Origin: Kitasatospora setae KM-6054
Lineage (GTDB): Bacteria > Actinomycetota > Actinomycetes > Streptomycetales > Streptomycetaceae
DNA: 64,000 nucleotides
Assembly: GCF_000269985.1 (NCBI RefSeq)
Contig: NC_016109.1
Span: 4,526,001-4,590,000, forward strand
Direction of reading: 5' to 3'
Shown here piece by piece: positions 8,325 to 16,605 of this stretch. The notes under the pieces were generated by a model. It was not told the DNA's origin. It was given only the letters and a program-made list of their open reading frames with translations, and ran no database searches. Each line of letters starts with the position of its first letter. Within the stretch, counting starts at the first letter, position 1. Both the position numbers and the translations under genes were made by a program.

Positions 8325-9523
8325 TGGCCACCACCCCCCTCGAGGCGGCCCGCTGCAATGGTGCCCGGCCGGTCCGGGAGACAGGCACCGTGATCCGGGA
8401 GGTCCAGGCATGGCACCTGCCCCCGCAGGCGCCGGGCCTGCCCGCCTCTCTGCCGAAGGAGATCGCGGCCGTCGCGGTCGAGCCGGCCGGGCCCCAGTGG
8501 GCCGAGCACCGCGAGCGGTTCGCGCTCTGCCTGGTCGCCGACGGCGGGCTCGGCTGGCACGGCCCGGTCAGCGAAGTGGTGCTGCAGGTGATTCGCGACG
8601 ACCACGCGGCCGGCCTGATCGGTCACGACGTCGCCGAGCACCGCCGCCTGCCCTACCGAAGGACGACCGGCCGCCACCGGAGCGGCCCGCACGCACGGCA
8701 GGCCGCGTCCGCGATCGAGCTGGCCTGCTGGGACCTGGCCTCGGCCGCGGCCGGCCGGAGCGTGGTCGACCTGCTCGGCGGGCAGGTCCGCTCCCGCGTC
8801 CCGGCCTACGCGTCCGCGCTCGGCCTGGACCCCGCGCATCTGGACGCGGCGGAGGCGGCGGCCTGGGTCGCGGCGGCCGGGTTCTGGGGCCAGAAGTGGC
8901 CGCTGACCAAGCAGTTGATCCTCGCCGGGCCCCGCGCGGTCGCCCAGGTTCTGGGCCGGCTGCGGGAGGCCGCAGGGGAGGGGCCGTTCATGGTCGACGG
9001 CCTTGGCCACTGCCACCTGGACGACGCGCTTCGCCTGCTGCCGGTCCTCGCGGACATCGGGGTCCACTGGGCGGAGGAACTGGTACCGGCCAGTTCCTGG
9101 GGCTGGCAGCGGCTGCGATCGGTCCACATCGGGGTTCCGCTCGCGGCGGGCGAGCACGCAGTCGACGAGGCCGAGCAGGCGAGGCTGCTGACCGGCGGAC
9201 AGGTGGACGTCTGGCAGGTCGACGTGGGCTGGGGCGGTGGCCTGGCGCGGGCTCTGCACACCGTCGAGACGGCCGCGGACCTGGGCATCCCGGTGTTTCC
9301 GCACGGGGCCCACCTGGACGCCGCGCTTGCGCTGGCCGCACTCTGCTGCCGCGACAAGATCCCGGCCGTCGAATACCACCTGACCGTCGAGCCGCTGCGG
9401 CAGCAGATCCACCACCAGCCGCTGACGGCTGAGGGCGGTTGGCTCCCGGCCCGCACCAGCCCGGGGCTGGCCGGACGGCTGCTGACCGTCGGCGACGATC
9501 CCGTCTGGTCGGTGGGCCGATGA
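8324..9523 (+). CDS. Enolase-superfamily enzyme (mandelate racemase/muconate lactonizing type)
   Basis: 399 residues; the ATG overlaps the previous TGA, so translation is coupled. Superfamily landmarks in order are a Lys-rich strand KWPLTKQ (the general-base lysine region), metal ligands in FMVDGLG (Asp), HWAEELV (Glu) and LAAGEHAV (Glu), then VDVGWGGG (Asp) and VFPHGAH (His of the His-Asp dyad). Having all three metal ligands suggests an active enzyme abstracting a proton alpha to a carboxylate, such as a sugar-acid dehydratase or an epimerase. Substrate unknown; the neighbouring phosphoketolase-like enzyme suggests a sugar-derived acid. Confidence 0.82.
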   Translation: MATTPLEAARCNGARPVRETGTVIREVQAWHLPPQAPGLPASLPKEIAAVAVEPAGPQWAEHRERFALCLVADGGLGWHGPVSEVVLQVIRDDHAAGLIGHDVAEHRRLPYRRTTGRHRSGPHARQAASAIELACWDLASAAAGRSVVDLLGGQVRSRVPAYASALGLDPAHLDAAEAAAWVAAAGFWGQKWPLTKQLILAGPRAVAQVLGRLREAAGEGPFMVDGLGHCHLDDALRLLPVLADIGVHWAEELVPASSWGWQRLRSVHIGVPLAAGEHAVDEAEQARLLTGGQVDVWQVDVGWGGGLARALHTVETAADLGIPVFPHGAHLDAALALAALCCRDKIPAVEYHLTVEPLRQQIHHQPLTAEGGWLPARTSPGLAGRLLTVGDDPVWSVGR

Positions 9524-10233
9524 CCAGCCGTCAGACGCGGCCGCGTTTGACCGGGGCCGAGCGCAGTGCGCTCTGGGCCCCGGTCCGCGGGGTCTGCTTC
9601 GACCTGGGCGGCACCCTGCTGGTCACCGACACCCACCCGACCACCGGGCAGGTCGCCCACGTCCTGGGAATCACGCTGGAGGAGGCCCGGGAGGTGATGA
9701 AGGGCCGCGCGAAGCGCCGCCGCGTCACCCCGGCCGACCTCGCGGGAGAACTCGCCCGCGACTTCGGCCGCCCGGAGGCGTTCGAGCCGCTGCACCGGGT
9801 GCTGGAGGGCGCCCGCACCCGGGCGGCGTCCCCGCAGCTGTTCCCCGATGCACTCGCGGCCCTGCAACTGCTGCGGGCCCGCGGGTTCGCTCTGTTCGCG
9901 ATGACCAACTCGCTCGGGTGCTCGATCCCCGACCCAGAGCCCGGCTTCCACGCGCTGCTGGACGCGGTCGTCCACTCCGCCGACACCGGCTTCTGCAAGC
10001 CCGAGCCGGGCGCGTTCGCCGCTGTCGAGGCGATCTCCGGCCTGGATCCGCACCAGCTGCTGCACGTCGGGGACTCCGCCCTCGCGGACGCCGCCGGGGC
10101 CGTCGCGGCGGGCTGGCACGCGGCCTACCTGCACCGTCCAGGCGACACCCGGCTGCCGCAGCCGGCCGAGCCGCCGACCGTCACGATCCGCACCTTGCGC
10201 ACGCTCCGCCACCTGCTGCCCGCCGGCAGCTGA
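9520..10233 (+). CDS. HAD-superfamily hydrolase, probable phosphatase
   Basis: 237 residues, start ATG overlapping the preceding TGA by ATGA. Motif I is CFDLGGTLL: nucleophile Asp present, but the usual second Asp is Gly (DxGGT), as in several HAD subgroups. Motif II is AMTNS, motif III the Lys of FCKPEPG, motif IV the acidic pair in VGDSALADAAGA. A helical cap of about 80 residues (TTGQVAHVLG...FEPLHRVLEG) follows motif I, so it is a C1-cap HAD like phosphoglycolate phosphatases. In the pathway it could dephosphorylate a sugar-phosphate intermediate (inference). Confidence 0.85.
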   Translation: MTSRQTRPRLTGAERSALWAPVRGVCFDLGGTLLVTDTHPTTGQVAHVLGITLEEAREVMKGRAKRRRVTPADLAGELARDFGRPEAFEPLHRVLEGARTRAASPQLFPDALAALQLLRARGFALFAMTNSLGCSIPDPEPGFHALLDAVVHSADTGFCKPEPGAFAAVEAISGLDPHQLLHVGDSALADAAGAVAAGWHAAYLHRPGDTRLPQPAEPPTVTIRTLRTLRHLLPAGS

Positions 10234-10263
10234 TCCCACTCACACCTTGGGGGAGGTCCACCG

Positions 10264-11382
10264 ATGGACCAGAGCGCCAACACCACCACGGACGTGCTCG
10301 CCACGTCAGTGCCCTACTTCGACCCGTCGGCGATGCCGCTTCGCCAGTGGTGCACCGGCAGCCGGGAGGACCCGCTCACCGGGCTGGTCGCCTTCCCGGA
10401 CTTCCACAGCTCCATCCCCCGCGCGCTCGCGGCCGAGTTGGAGTCGGGCGGCCTGGTCGCCCTGGCGATCGGCGACGTCGACGGGCTGAAGGAGCACGTC
10501 GAGCAGGCGAACGCCACGGACGCGGCCAGCTTCGGGCACCTGGCCGGGAACCAGGTCATGGCTCGCCTCGGGGCGACCACCCGCACCTGGTTCCGCGACC
10601 AGCCCTGGGAGGCGGCCTGCGCGGCCACCTTCGGCGGCGACGAGGTCATCATCGCCGCCGCCGTCGACGACCCCGCGGCCTTCCACCAGGCCCTCTGCGG
10701 CCTGCGCGACCGGCTCGCCGAGGTGCTGCCCACCCGGGTGTCCTTCGCGCTCGCCGTCGCAGGCCCCGGCCACCTGCCCGCCGACCGGGCGGGGAACGCC
10801 TGGAAGCACACCTACACCGACCGGCTGCTGGCCACCGTCGACCGCTGTCTGTTCGCCCACAAGGCCGCCCGCCGCACCGCCGGGACCGAAGGCGGCGTCA
10901 TCGCCGTCACAGAGGCCCCCGGCACCGGCCCGGCCGGCACGCTGCAGCCGCTGCCGGCGCCCGGCCGGGTGCTGCACGTGACAGCCCGACCCTCCCGCCT
11001 GGGCGGCCGGCCCGTCCTGCTGCTGCCCTGCCAGGGCCCGGCCGGCCTGCGCGGACGCCGACTTCGGGTCACCTTCCCCGAGACCGGCGCCCGGACCCTG
11101 GTCGCCGTCTCCGCCGCCGGCCAGGCCGCCCTTCCCGTCGAGCGCCCGGCCGACCGGGCGGGCGTCCCCCTCGTCCTGCGCGGAATCCGCGAGGCCACCT
11201 CGCACCGCGTCCCCGACGACCTGGCCGCCGCCCTGACGGAGGCCGGGGCCGACTGGTCGGCACTTCCGGCCCACGAACGCGCCCAGATGCTCCACCTGAT
11301 CACCGAGTCCGCCGACCCCCAGGTCCGCACCGACCGCATCACCGCCGCGGTCGCCGCCGCCCGCACCCGGAGCCCGAAGTGA
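10264..11382 (+). CDS. Degenerate GGDEF-like domain protein
   Basis: 372 residues; a GGGGGAGG ribosome site precedes the ATG. Residues about 35-165 have the diguanylate-cyclase palm pattern: metal-binding region AIGDVDGLKEH (69-78), the GHLAGNQVM helix (91-99) and FGGDEVII (123-130), a GGDEV version of the GGDEF signature. There is no sensory domain, and the C-terminal 200 residues match nothing I recognise. It is embedded among metabolic enzymes and its stop overlaps the next start, so it may be a nucleotide-cyclising or nucleotidyl-transfer enzyme of the pathway rather than a c-di-GMP signaller. Both remain open. Confidence 0.65.
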   Translation: MDQSANTTTDVLATSVPYFDPSAMPLRQWCTGSREDPLTGLVAFPDFHSSIPRALAAELESGGLVALAIGDVDGLKEHVEQANATDAASFGHLAGNQVMARLGATTRTWFRDQPWEAACAATFGGDEVIIAAAVDDPAAFHQALCGLRDRLAEVLPTRVSFALAVAGPGHLPADRAGNAWKHTYTDRLLATVDRCLFAHKAARRTAGTEGGVIAVTEAPGTGPAGTLQPLPAPGRVLHVTARPSRLGGRPVLLLPCQGPAGLRGRRLRVTFPETGARTLVAVSAAGQAALPVERPADRAGVPLVLRGIREATSHRVPDDLAAALTEAGADWSALPAHERAQMLHLITESADPQVRTDRITAAVAAARTRSPK

Positions 11383-13529
11383 CCACCGCCCTCAGCACCA
11401 CCGACCCCCGTCCCGCCCAGGCCGGGGCCGGCCTGCCCGACTGGGGACGGGCCGCCGCCGAGGCCCGCGCCGCCGTCCCGGATGAGGCCGTCGACGCCTA
11501 CTGGCGGGCCCTGAACTACCTGTCCGCCGCCCAGCTCTATCTCGCGGACAACCCGCGCCTGGCCCGGCCGCTGCGGCACGAGGACCTCAAGGCCGCCCCG
11601 CGCGGCCACTGGGGCGTCTGCCCGCCGGTGAACTACCTGCTCGCCCACCTCGGCCCGCTCACCGCCCACCGGCCGGACGACTCCGAGCTGCTGGTGCTGC
11701 ACGGCGCGGGACACGCCGGACCGTCCGCGCTCGCCCACGCCTACCTCAACCAGAACCTGCCCCAGGCCGGCAGTGACGCCTGGACGCTGGCCGACCTGCG
11801 GGCCCTGGTCGCGAGCTTCCCCGACGCCCAGCGGTTCGGCTCCGAGATCACCCCGCTGATCCCCGGCATCCGGCACACCGGCGGGCAGCTCGGCCCCGCG
11901 CTCGCCATCGCCCAGGGCATGGCCCTGGACGCCCCGCACCGCCTCGTCGTCCCGCTGATCGGCGACGGCGAGCTGGAGACCGGCGCCACCGCGGCGGCCT
12001 GGCTCGCCCGCCGGGCCCTGGCGGGCAGCGGCGAGCACGGGGCGGTGCTGCCCGTGGTGCTGGCCAACGGCTTGCGGATGGGTGGCCCGTCCCTGCTGGT
12101 CGGCCTGACCGGCGAGGAGATCGGCGCCTACTTCACCGGGCTCGGCTATCTGCCGCTGGTCGCAGACGGCAGCGACCTGCCCGACTTCCGGCGCCTGCTC
12201 GGCGAGGCGTTCACGATGCTCCGGCCGCTCGGCGAGGCGGGCCCGCAGCCGGTGGTGGTGCTGACCATGCCCAAGGGCCACACCGGCCCCGAGCACGTCG
12301 CGGGCCGGCAGATCGCCGGGACACCCGCCGTCCACAAGACCCCGCTGGCCAGCCCGCTGGAGGACGACGCCGAGTTCGCCGCCCTCGCCGACTGGCTCGC
12401 CTCCTACCGGCCGGCCGAGCTGCTGACCGCCCAGGGCCGCCCGGCCGACCTGGTCCGCCAGGCACTGCCGGGCCCCGCGCTCAAGCCGCCCGTCGCCCAG
12501 CCGGCGGTTCGGCTCGGGACCGGGCCGCAGCGGAGTCGGGCGGACGTCAGCGCGGTCCTGCGGGCCCGGGCCGAGCATCCCGGGTTCCGGTTGTTCAGCC
12601 CGGACGAGATCGCCTCCAACCGGCTCCGCCTCGACCTGGACGGCAGCACTCCCGACTGGGCGGTGGAGATCCTCAACGAGGAGATCTGCCATGCCTGGCT
12701 CCAGGGCTACACCGAGACCGGCCGGGACGCCCTGCTGGCGACCTACGAGGCGTTCGCCCCAGTCAACACCAGCCTGCTCGTCCAGCACCTCAAGCACCGC
12801 AACCTGCGTTACGCGGCCGGGCACGCGAACCTGCCCTCGGTGAACTACCTGATCACCTCGCTCGGCTGGCGCAACACCTACACTCACCAGAACCCCGGCC
12901 TGGCCTCGGCGATGCTCGAACTCGAAGACCCGTCGGTGCACGTCTACACCCCCGCCGACGCCACCCGGGCCGCCGCCGTCCTCGCGGCGATGCTCGCCAG
13001 CCGCGACCGCGTCAACTTCCTGATCACCGACAAGCACGGCGGGGTGAGCTTCCCGCCCGGCCCGTTCCGCGACGAGCTCAGCCGCGGGGCCGCGATCTGG
13101 TCCCACCTGTCCTTCGGCCCAGGCCGACCGGACCTGGTCCTGGCCTCCGCCGGGGACATCCCGGCCCGTCAACTCGCCGACGCCGCAAGCGCCCTCCGCC
13201 GCACCCGGGCCGCCACGACGATTCGATACCTGCACATCAACGACCTCACCGTCCTCGGCCCGGCCGGAACCTGGCCGGCCGCGCTGACCCGGCAGGCGTT
13301 CACCGAGCTGTTCGGCGACAACTGCCCGGTCCTGCTGGCCGTCCCCACCTTCCCCGGCGCCGTCCGGGCCCTGCTCGCGGCCCGCGGCGAGGCCGAGCGC
13401 TTCCACGTGGTCGGCTACCGCGACCCCGGCCGCCCCGCCAGCAACGACCGGCTGCTGGAGCACGCCGACCTGTCCGCCCCGGCGCTGTCCGCCCGCGCGA
13501 CCCGACTCATCGAGGAGAACCGCCGATGA
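11379..13529 (+). CDS. Phosphoketolase-like thiamine-diphosphate enzyme
   Basis: 716 residues from a GTG overlapping the previous TGA. It matches the XFP/phosphoketolase fold: GHWGVCPPVNYLLAHLG (about 76-92), the histidine motif LHGAGHAGP (107-115), GGQLGPALAIAQG (168-180) and the ThDP/Mg motif GDGELETG (195-202). Typical phosphoketolases are near 800 residues, so it is somewhat short. Related actinomycete proteins carry the odd label xylulose 5-phosphate 3-epimerase in annotations (memory). It probably cleaves or rearranges a ketose phosphate; the product is unknown. Its stop overlaps the oxygenase start, and it is the central enzyme of the cluster. Confidence 0.82.
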   Translation: MTTALSTTDPRPAQAGAGLPDWGRAAAEARAAVPDEAVDAYWRALNYLSAAQLYLADNPRLARPLRHEDLKAAPRGHWGVCPPVNYLLAHLGPLTAHRPDDSELLVLHGAGHAGPSALAHAYLNQNLPQAGSDAWTLADLRALVASFPDAQRFGSEITPLIPGIRHTGGQLGPALAIAQGMALDAPHRLVVPLIGDGELETGATAAAWLARRALAGSGEHGAVLPVVLANGLRMGGPSLLVGLTGEEIGAYFTGLGYLPLVADGSDLPDFRRLLGEAFTMLRPLGEAGPQPVVVLTMPKGHTGPEHVAGRQIAGTPAVHKTPLASPLEDDAEFAALADWLASYRPAELLTAQGRPADLVRQALPGPALKPPVAQPAVRLGTGPQRSRADVSAVLRARAEHPGFRLFSPDEIASNRLRLDLDGSTPDWAVEILNEEICHAWLQGYTETGRDALLATYEAFAPVNTSLLVQHLKHRNLRYAAGHANLPSVNYLITSLGWRNTYTHQNPGLASAMLELEDPSVHVYTPADATRAAAVLAAMLASRDRVNFLITDKHGGVSFPPGPFRDELSRGAAIWSHLSFGPGRPDLVLASAGDIPARQLADAASALRRTRAATTIRYLHINDLTVLGPAGTWPAALTRQAFTELFGDNCPVLLAVPTFPGAVRALLAARGEAERFHVVGYRDPGRPASNDRLLEHADLSAPALSARATRLIEENRR

Positions 13530-14389
13530 CCCGCCCCCTTCCGGCCCCGCCCGACCCGGACCGGCTCGCCGCGTTCGATCGCGACGGCTACCTGATCCTG
13601 CGCGACGCCATCAGCCCCGAACTGCGGGAGAAGCTCGCCGAGGCGAGCCTGCGGCTGCTGGCCGGCGACCGGACCGCCGGCCGGGACCGCAGCACCGATG
13701 GCAAGGACGGCTTCCGCGGCGTCGTCGCCATGGACGACGTCTTCCTGCCGCTGGTCGCCAATCCGGCCGTCCTGCCCACGATCGTCGGCCTGCTCAGCCC
13801 GAACCTGCACCTGATGTCCAGCAACCTGATCTTCATGCCGTCCATCCCGCCCGGCGGGAAGCGCACCATCCGCGTCCCCGCCCGGCACGGCTGGCACCGG
13901 GACATGGCCGCCGCCACCCGCGACCTCGGCCGGGAGAAGATCCCGAGGTTCGCGATCAAGGCCGCCTACTACCTCAGCGACATCACCCCCGACGCCGGCC
14001 TGACCATGGTCCTGCCCGGCAGCAGCCACGACCCCGGCCCGGTCAGCGTCCCCCAGGGCGCCATCGACCCGCCCCGCGCGATCACCCCCGACCTCGGCCC
14101 CCTGGACGTCCTCCTGTTCGAGAACCGCACCTGGCACGCCGGCGGCCTCAACACCTCCGGCCGCCCCCGCCTCGCGGTGATGATGCAGTACGGCTACCGC
14201 TGGCTCGCCGACCTCGACGACCCCGCCCTGCACCTGCGCGAACGCACCGATCTGGGCGACGTCGAGCGCCAGCTGCTGGGCGCCCCCGACCGCAACGAGG
14301 ACGGCTCGGTCACCCACGAAGGCGCCGGCGCCCGGGCCGTCCAGCAGTGGTGGGACCGCGTCAACCAGACACCCGCGCATTCCTCCTGA
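13526..14389 (+). CDS. Phytanoyl-CoA dioxygenase (PhyH) family Fe(II)/2-oxoglutarate oxygenase
   Basis: 287 residues, ATGA overlap with the gene before. The facial triad is visible as HRD (His124, Asp126) in RHGWHRDMAA and distal His204 in RTWHAGGLN, followed by the 2-oxoglutarate-binding Arg in SGRPRLAV. The flanking text (YYLSDITPDAGLTMVLPGSSH) is characteristic of PhyH hydroxylases acting on small molecules. In this setting it probably hydroxylates or oxidatively rearranges a product made by the upstream enzymes. It carries no carrier-protein or CoA-specific domain. Confidence 0.87.
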   Translation: MTRPLPAPPDPDRLAAFDRDGYLILRDAISPELREKLAEASLRLLAGDRTAGRDRSTDGKDGFRGVVAMDDVFLPLVANPAVLPTIVGLLSPNLHLMSSNLIFMPSIPPGGKRTIRVPARHGWHRDMAAATRDLGREKIPRFAIKAAYYLSDITPDAGLTMVLPGSSHDPGPVSVPQGAIDPPRAITPDLGPLDVLLFENRTWHAGGLNTSGRPRLAVMMQYGYRWLADLDDPALHLRERTDLGDVERQLLGAPDRNEDGSVTHEGAGARAVQQWWDRVNQTPAHSS

Positions 14390-14432
14390 AAACCACCCGA
14401 ACCGCACCCGCGTCCGCGAAAGACTGGTGACC

Positions 14433-15233
14433 ATGACCGCCTACACGCCCAGCGAGCTGTTCGCCTCCACCGCCCCCTACTACGCGAAGTTCCGGCCCGG
14501 CTACGACCCGGAGCTCTACGGCCTGCTGAAGGAGAAGTTCGCCCTCGACGGCACCCAGCGCGTCCTGGACCTGGGCACCGGCACCGGCGTCCTCGCCCTC
14601 CCGCTCGCCCGCCTGGTCGGCGAGGTCGTCGCCGTCGACCCCGAACCCGGCATGCTCGCCGAAGGCCGCAAACTTGCCGACGCCGAGGACACCACCAACA
14701 TCACCTGGCTCCAGGGCGACTCCACCACCCTGCACACCCTCGACCTCGGCCAGGTCCTGCTGACCGTGATGGGCGCCGCGTTCCACTGGACCGACCGCGA
14801 CCAGCTCCTCAAGGACCTCGACCACCTCATCGCCCCCGGCGGGGCCGTCGTCCTGGCCTCCGGCGGGGCCCCCGGCGACGTCGAACCCGCCCCCTGGCTG
14901 GAGGTGATCGCCGAGGTCCGCACCCGCTACCTCGGTCCCGAACGCCGGGCCGGCTCCAGCACCTACAGCCACCCCAAGGAGCGCCACCAGGACGTCGTCG
15001 CCCGCTCCCCGTTCTCCGAGATCGAGACCGCCCACTGGGACCGCACCCTCCCTCGTACACTGGACGAGGTCGTCGGCCTGCAGTTCTCCTACAGCTACAG
15101 CAGTCCGGCCCAACTCGGCGACCAGAAGGACGCGTTCGAGTACGACCTGCGCGAGGCCCTCGTCGCGTTCAGCCCGGAGGGCCGCTTCGACGAACGCATC
15201 CGCACCGAAGCGATCATCGCCACCCGGCCCTGA
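14433..15233 (+). CDS. Class I SAM-dependent methyltransferase
   Basis: 266 residues from the ATG at 14433 (an in-frame GTG lies at 14427). Motif I is VLDLGTGTGVLALPLA (about 40-55) with the acidic end of strand 2 in VAVDPEPGMLAEG, then ITWLQGDSTTL and FHWTDRDQLLKDLDHLIAPGG. This is the UbiE/methyltransferase type 11 architecture, often acting on polyketides, sugars or small acids. It begins 43 bp after the oxygenase and is the last gene of the run, which then meets a convergent gene after 275 bp. Substrate unknown. Confidence 0.87.
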   Translation: MTAYTPSELFASTAPYYAKFRPGYDPELYGLLKEKFALDGTQRVLDLGTGTGVLALPLARLVGEVVAVDPEPGMLAEGRKLADAEDTTNITWLQGDSTTLHTLDLGQVLLTVMGAAFHWTDRDQLLKDLDHLIAPGGAVVLASGGAPGDVEPAPWLEVIAEVRTRYLGPERRAGSSTYSHPKERHQDVVARSPFSEIETAHWDRTLPRTLDEVVGLQFSYSYSSPAQLGDQKDAFEYDLREALVAFSPEGRFDERIRTEAIIATRP

Positions 15234-15353
15234 CCGATGCCGGGAACCAGGACGAACGAGGCGGAGATGGCCAAGAGCGTGACCGCCGGCTTGCGAAGCG
15301 CGTCTTCCGAATCGGAGTCCAACGTCGGTGGCCAGGGACCGAGGGCCGGGGGG

Positions 15354-15441
15354 CTGTCATTTGGGTCGGCTCATCAGGGGAGCCACTTGACGGAAGCAAG
15401 ATGACAGGGCCCAGGTCAGGGTGCTTGTCAACTGTCATCTT
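15354..15441. other. Intergenic inverted repeats between convergent genes
   Basis: The 274-bp gap between the methyltransferase and the HAD gene holds AAGATGACAG (15398-15407) and its exact complement CTGTCATCTT (15432-15441), with a further CTGTCAT at 15354-15360. The 24-base loop is long for a terminator. I see no gene here; a termination or regulatory role is possible. Confidence 0.3.
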
Positions 15442-15507
15442 CGGCGCCCGCCCACAACGGGTGGCGGAGCGGGCGGCGCGGCGGGTGGCAGAACGGGCGG
15501 ACGGGGC

Positions 15508-16317
15508 TCAGGGCGTGGCGGGGAAGAGCCGTTCCAGGACCTCCGCCACGCCGTCCTCGTCGTGGCCGCCGATCACCCGGTCCGCGGCGGCGAGGACGGC
15601 GGGGTGGGCGTTGGCGACCGCGTAGGAGGTGCCGGCCCAGGCCAGCATCGGGAGGTCGTTGGGCATGTCCCCGAAGGCGACCGCCTCCGCCGCGGCGATG
15701 CCCGCGCGGGCGGCCAGCTCGTCCAGCGCGGCGGCCTTGCTGACGCCCGCCGCGACGGCCTCCACCAGCCGGTCCCCGTTGGAGTGGTAGGCGCTCACCA
15801 GCCCGTCGAGCGCCGGGCGGGCCAGGGCCAGCAGCGCGTCGGCGTCCAGTGCGGGGTGGCGGCCGATCAGCTTCGGCGCGGGGCGGCCGAACAGTTCGGC
15901 GTCGGGGACCCGCCGGACGGTCAGGTCGGCGTCCCACTCGCCCGGCTCGTACGCGTGGTCGGCGGCCAGCTCGTGGGCGTACTCGACCGCGAGGCCGATG
16001 CCCGGCGCGGCGGCGCGCAGCCGGGCCGCCGCCTCGGCGAGGGCCGGTGCCGGGATGGCGCGTTCGGCCGTCACGGTGCCGGTGCGCAGGTCGTAGCCGA
16101 AGGCGCCGTTGGAGCAGATCGCGGTGCCGCGGCCGCCGAACGCCGCGGCGATCGGGCCCATCAGCCGGGGCGGCCGCCCGGTCACCAGGACGAAGCGGCC
16201 GCCGGCCCGTTCGACCCGGGCGAAGGCGGCGACGGTCCGGGGCGAGACGGTGCGGTCGCTGCGCACGACGGTGCCGTCGAGGTCGGTGGCGACCAGCCTG
16301 GGCGGACGGTGTGTCAT
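15508..16317 (-). CDS. Cof-type HAD-IIB hydrolase, sugar-phosphatase-like
   Basis: 269 residues. Motif I is VATDLDGTVVRSD, motif II the TGR of FVLVTGRPP, and the C-terminal motif is AVAFGDMPNDLPMLAWAG, with Lys in GVSKAAALDEL. The C2B cap lies between. Cof-type enzymes dephosphorylate sugar phosphates and other small phosphate esters (family knowledge). A very similar gene occurs at 28099-28914. Its start codon lies inside a 14-bp tandem repeat that duplicates the initiation region (16310-16365). It neighbours the chitosan genes but is transcribed away from them, so a functional link is only possible. Confidence 0.9.
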   Translation of the reverse strand: MTHRPPRLVATDLDGTVVRSDRTVSPRTVAAFARVERAGGRFVLVTGRPPRLMGPIAAAFGGRGTAICSNGAFGYDLRTGTVTAERAIPAPALAEAAARLRAAAPGIGLAVEYAHELAADHAYEPGEWDADLTVRRVPDAELFGRPAPKLIGRHPALDADALLALARPALDGLVSAYHSNGDRLVEAVAAGVSKAAALDELAARAGIAAAEAVAFGDMPNDLPMLAWAGTSYAVANAHPAVLAAADRVIGGHDEDGVAEVLERLFPATP

Positions 16318-16365
16318 CGGCGGTGTGTCATCGGCGGGGTGTCATCGGCGGGGTGCCATCGGCGG
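16310..16365. repeat. Four tandem 14-bp units over the start of the HAD gene
   Basis: Four back-to-back copies of a 14-bp unit, nearly TGTGTCATCGGCGG, start at 16310, 16324, 16338 and 16352. The first contains the minus-strand ATG of the HAD gene (16315-16317), so the translation start has been tandemly duplicated upstream. The TGTCATCGG core also occurs in the 14-bp-period array at 41337-41582. Confidence 0.85.
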
Positions 16366-16535
16366 GGGCTCCGTTCGGGGCGGGCTCGACTAACAGGAAG
16401 GCTTCCTGATGGTCGGTCATCATGGGCGGGCCCGGACGGCCTGTCAAGCGACCCGGGCGCCGACTCGCCCCGGCCGCAGGCCGGTTGGCGCGGGGGGATT
16501 GCGGACGTCGCGGCCTGGCCCTACGCTCGCTCCCC

Positions 16536-16562
16536 ATTGATTAGGAAAGTTTCTTAATCAAT
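16536..16562. promoter_or_regulatory. Palindromic operator upstream of the CBM32-GH46 chitosanase gene
   Basis: A 27-bp palindrome with one mismatched pair, centred on TTAGGAAAGTTTCTTAA. Its core TTAGGAAAGTTTC is the exact complement of the core at 18008-18026 in front of the ROK repressor gene. ROK repressors bind such A/T-flanked palindromes, and chitosanase genes in Streptomyces are known to be repressed by the ROK protein CsnR at a site of this general type (memory). The site is 43 bp before the chitosanase ATG. Confidence 0.85.
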
Positions 16563-16605
16563 GGAGTGAGTGCACGCCCATCCCGTCCCCCACATGAGGA
16601 GTGGC

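Noticed and set aside
10812..13463. 883-codon minus-strand frame opposite the phosphoketolase-like gene
   Set aside because: Gly/Val/Asp-rich composition without domains; an antisense shadow of a gene with complete ThDP motifs.
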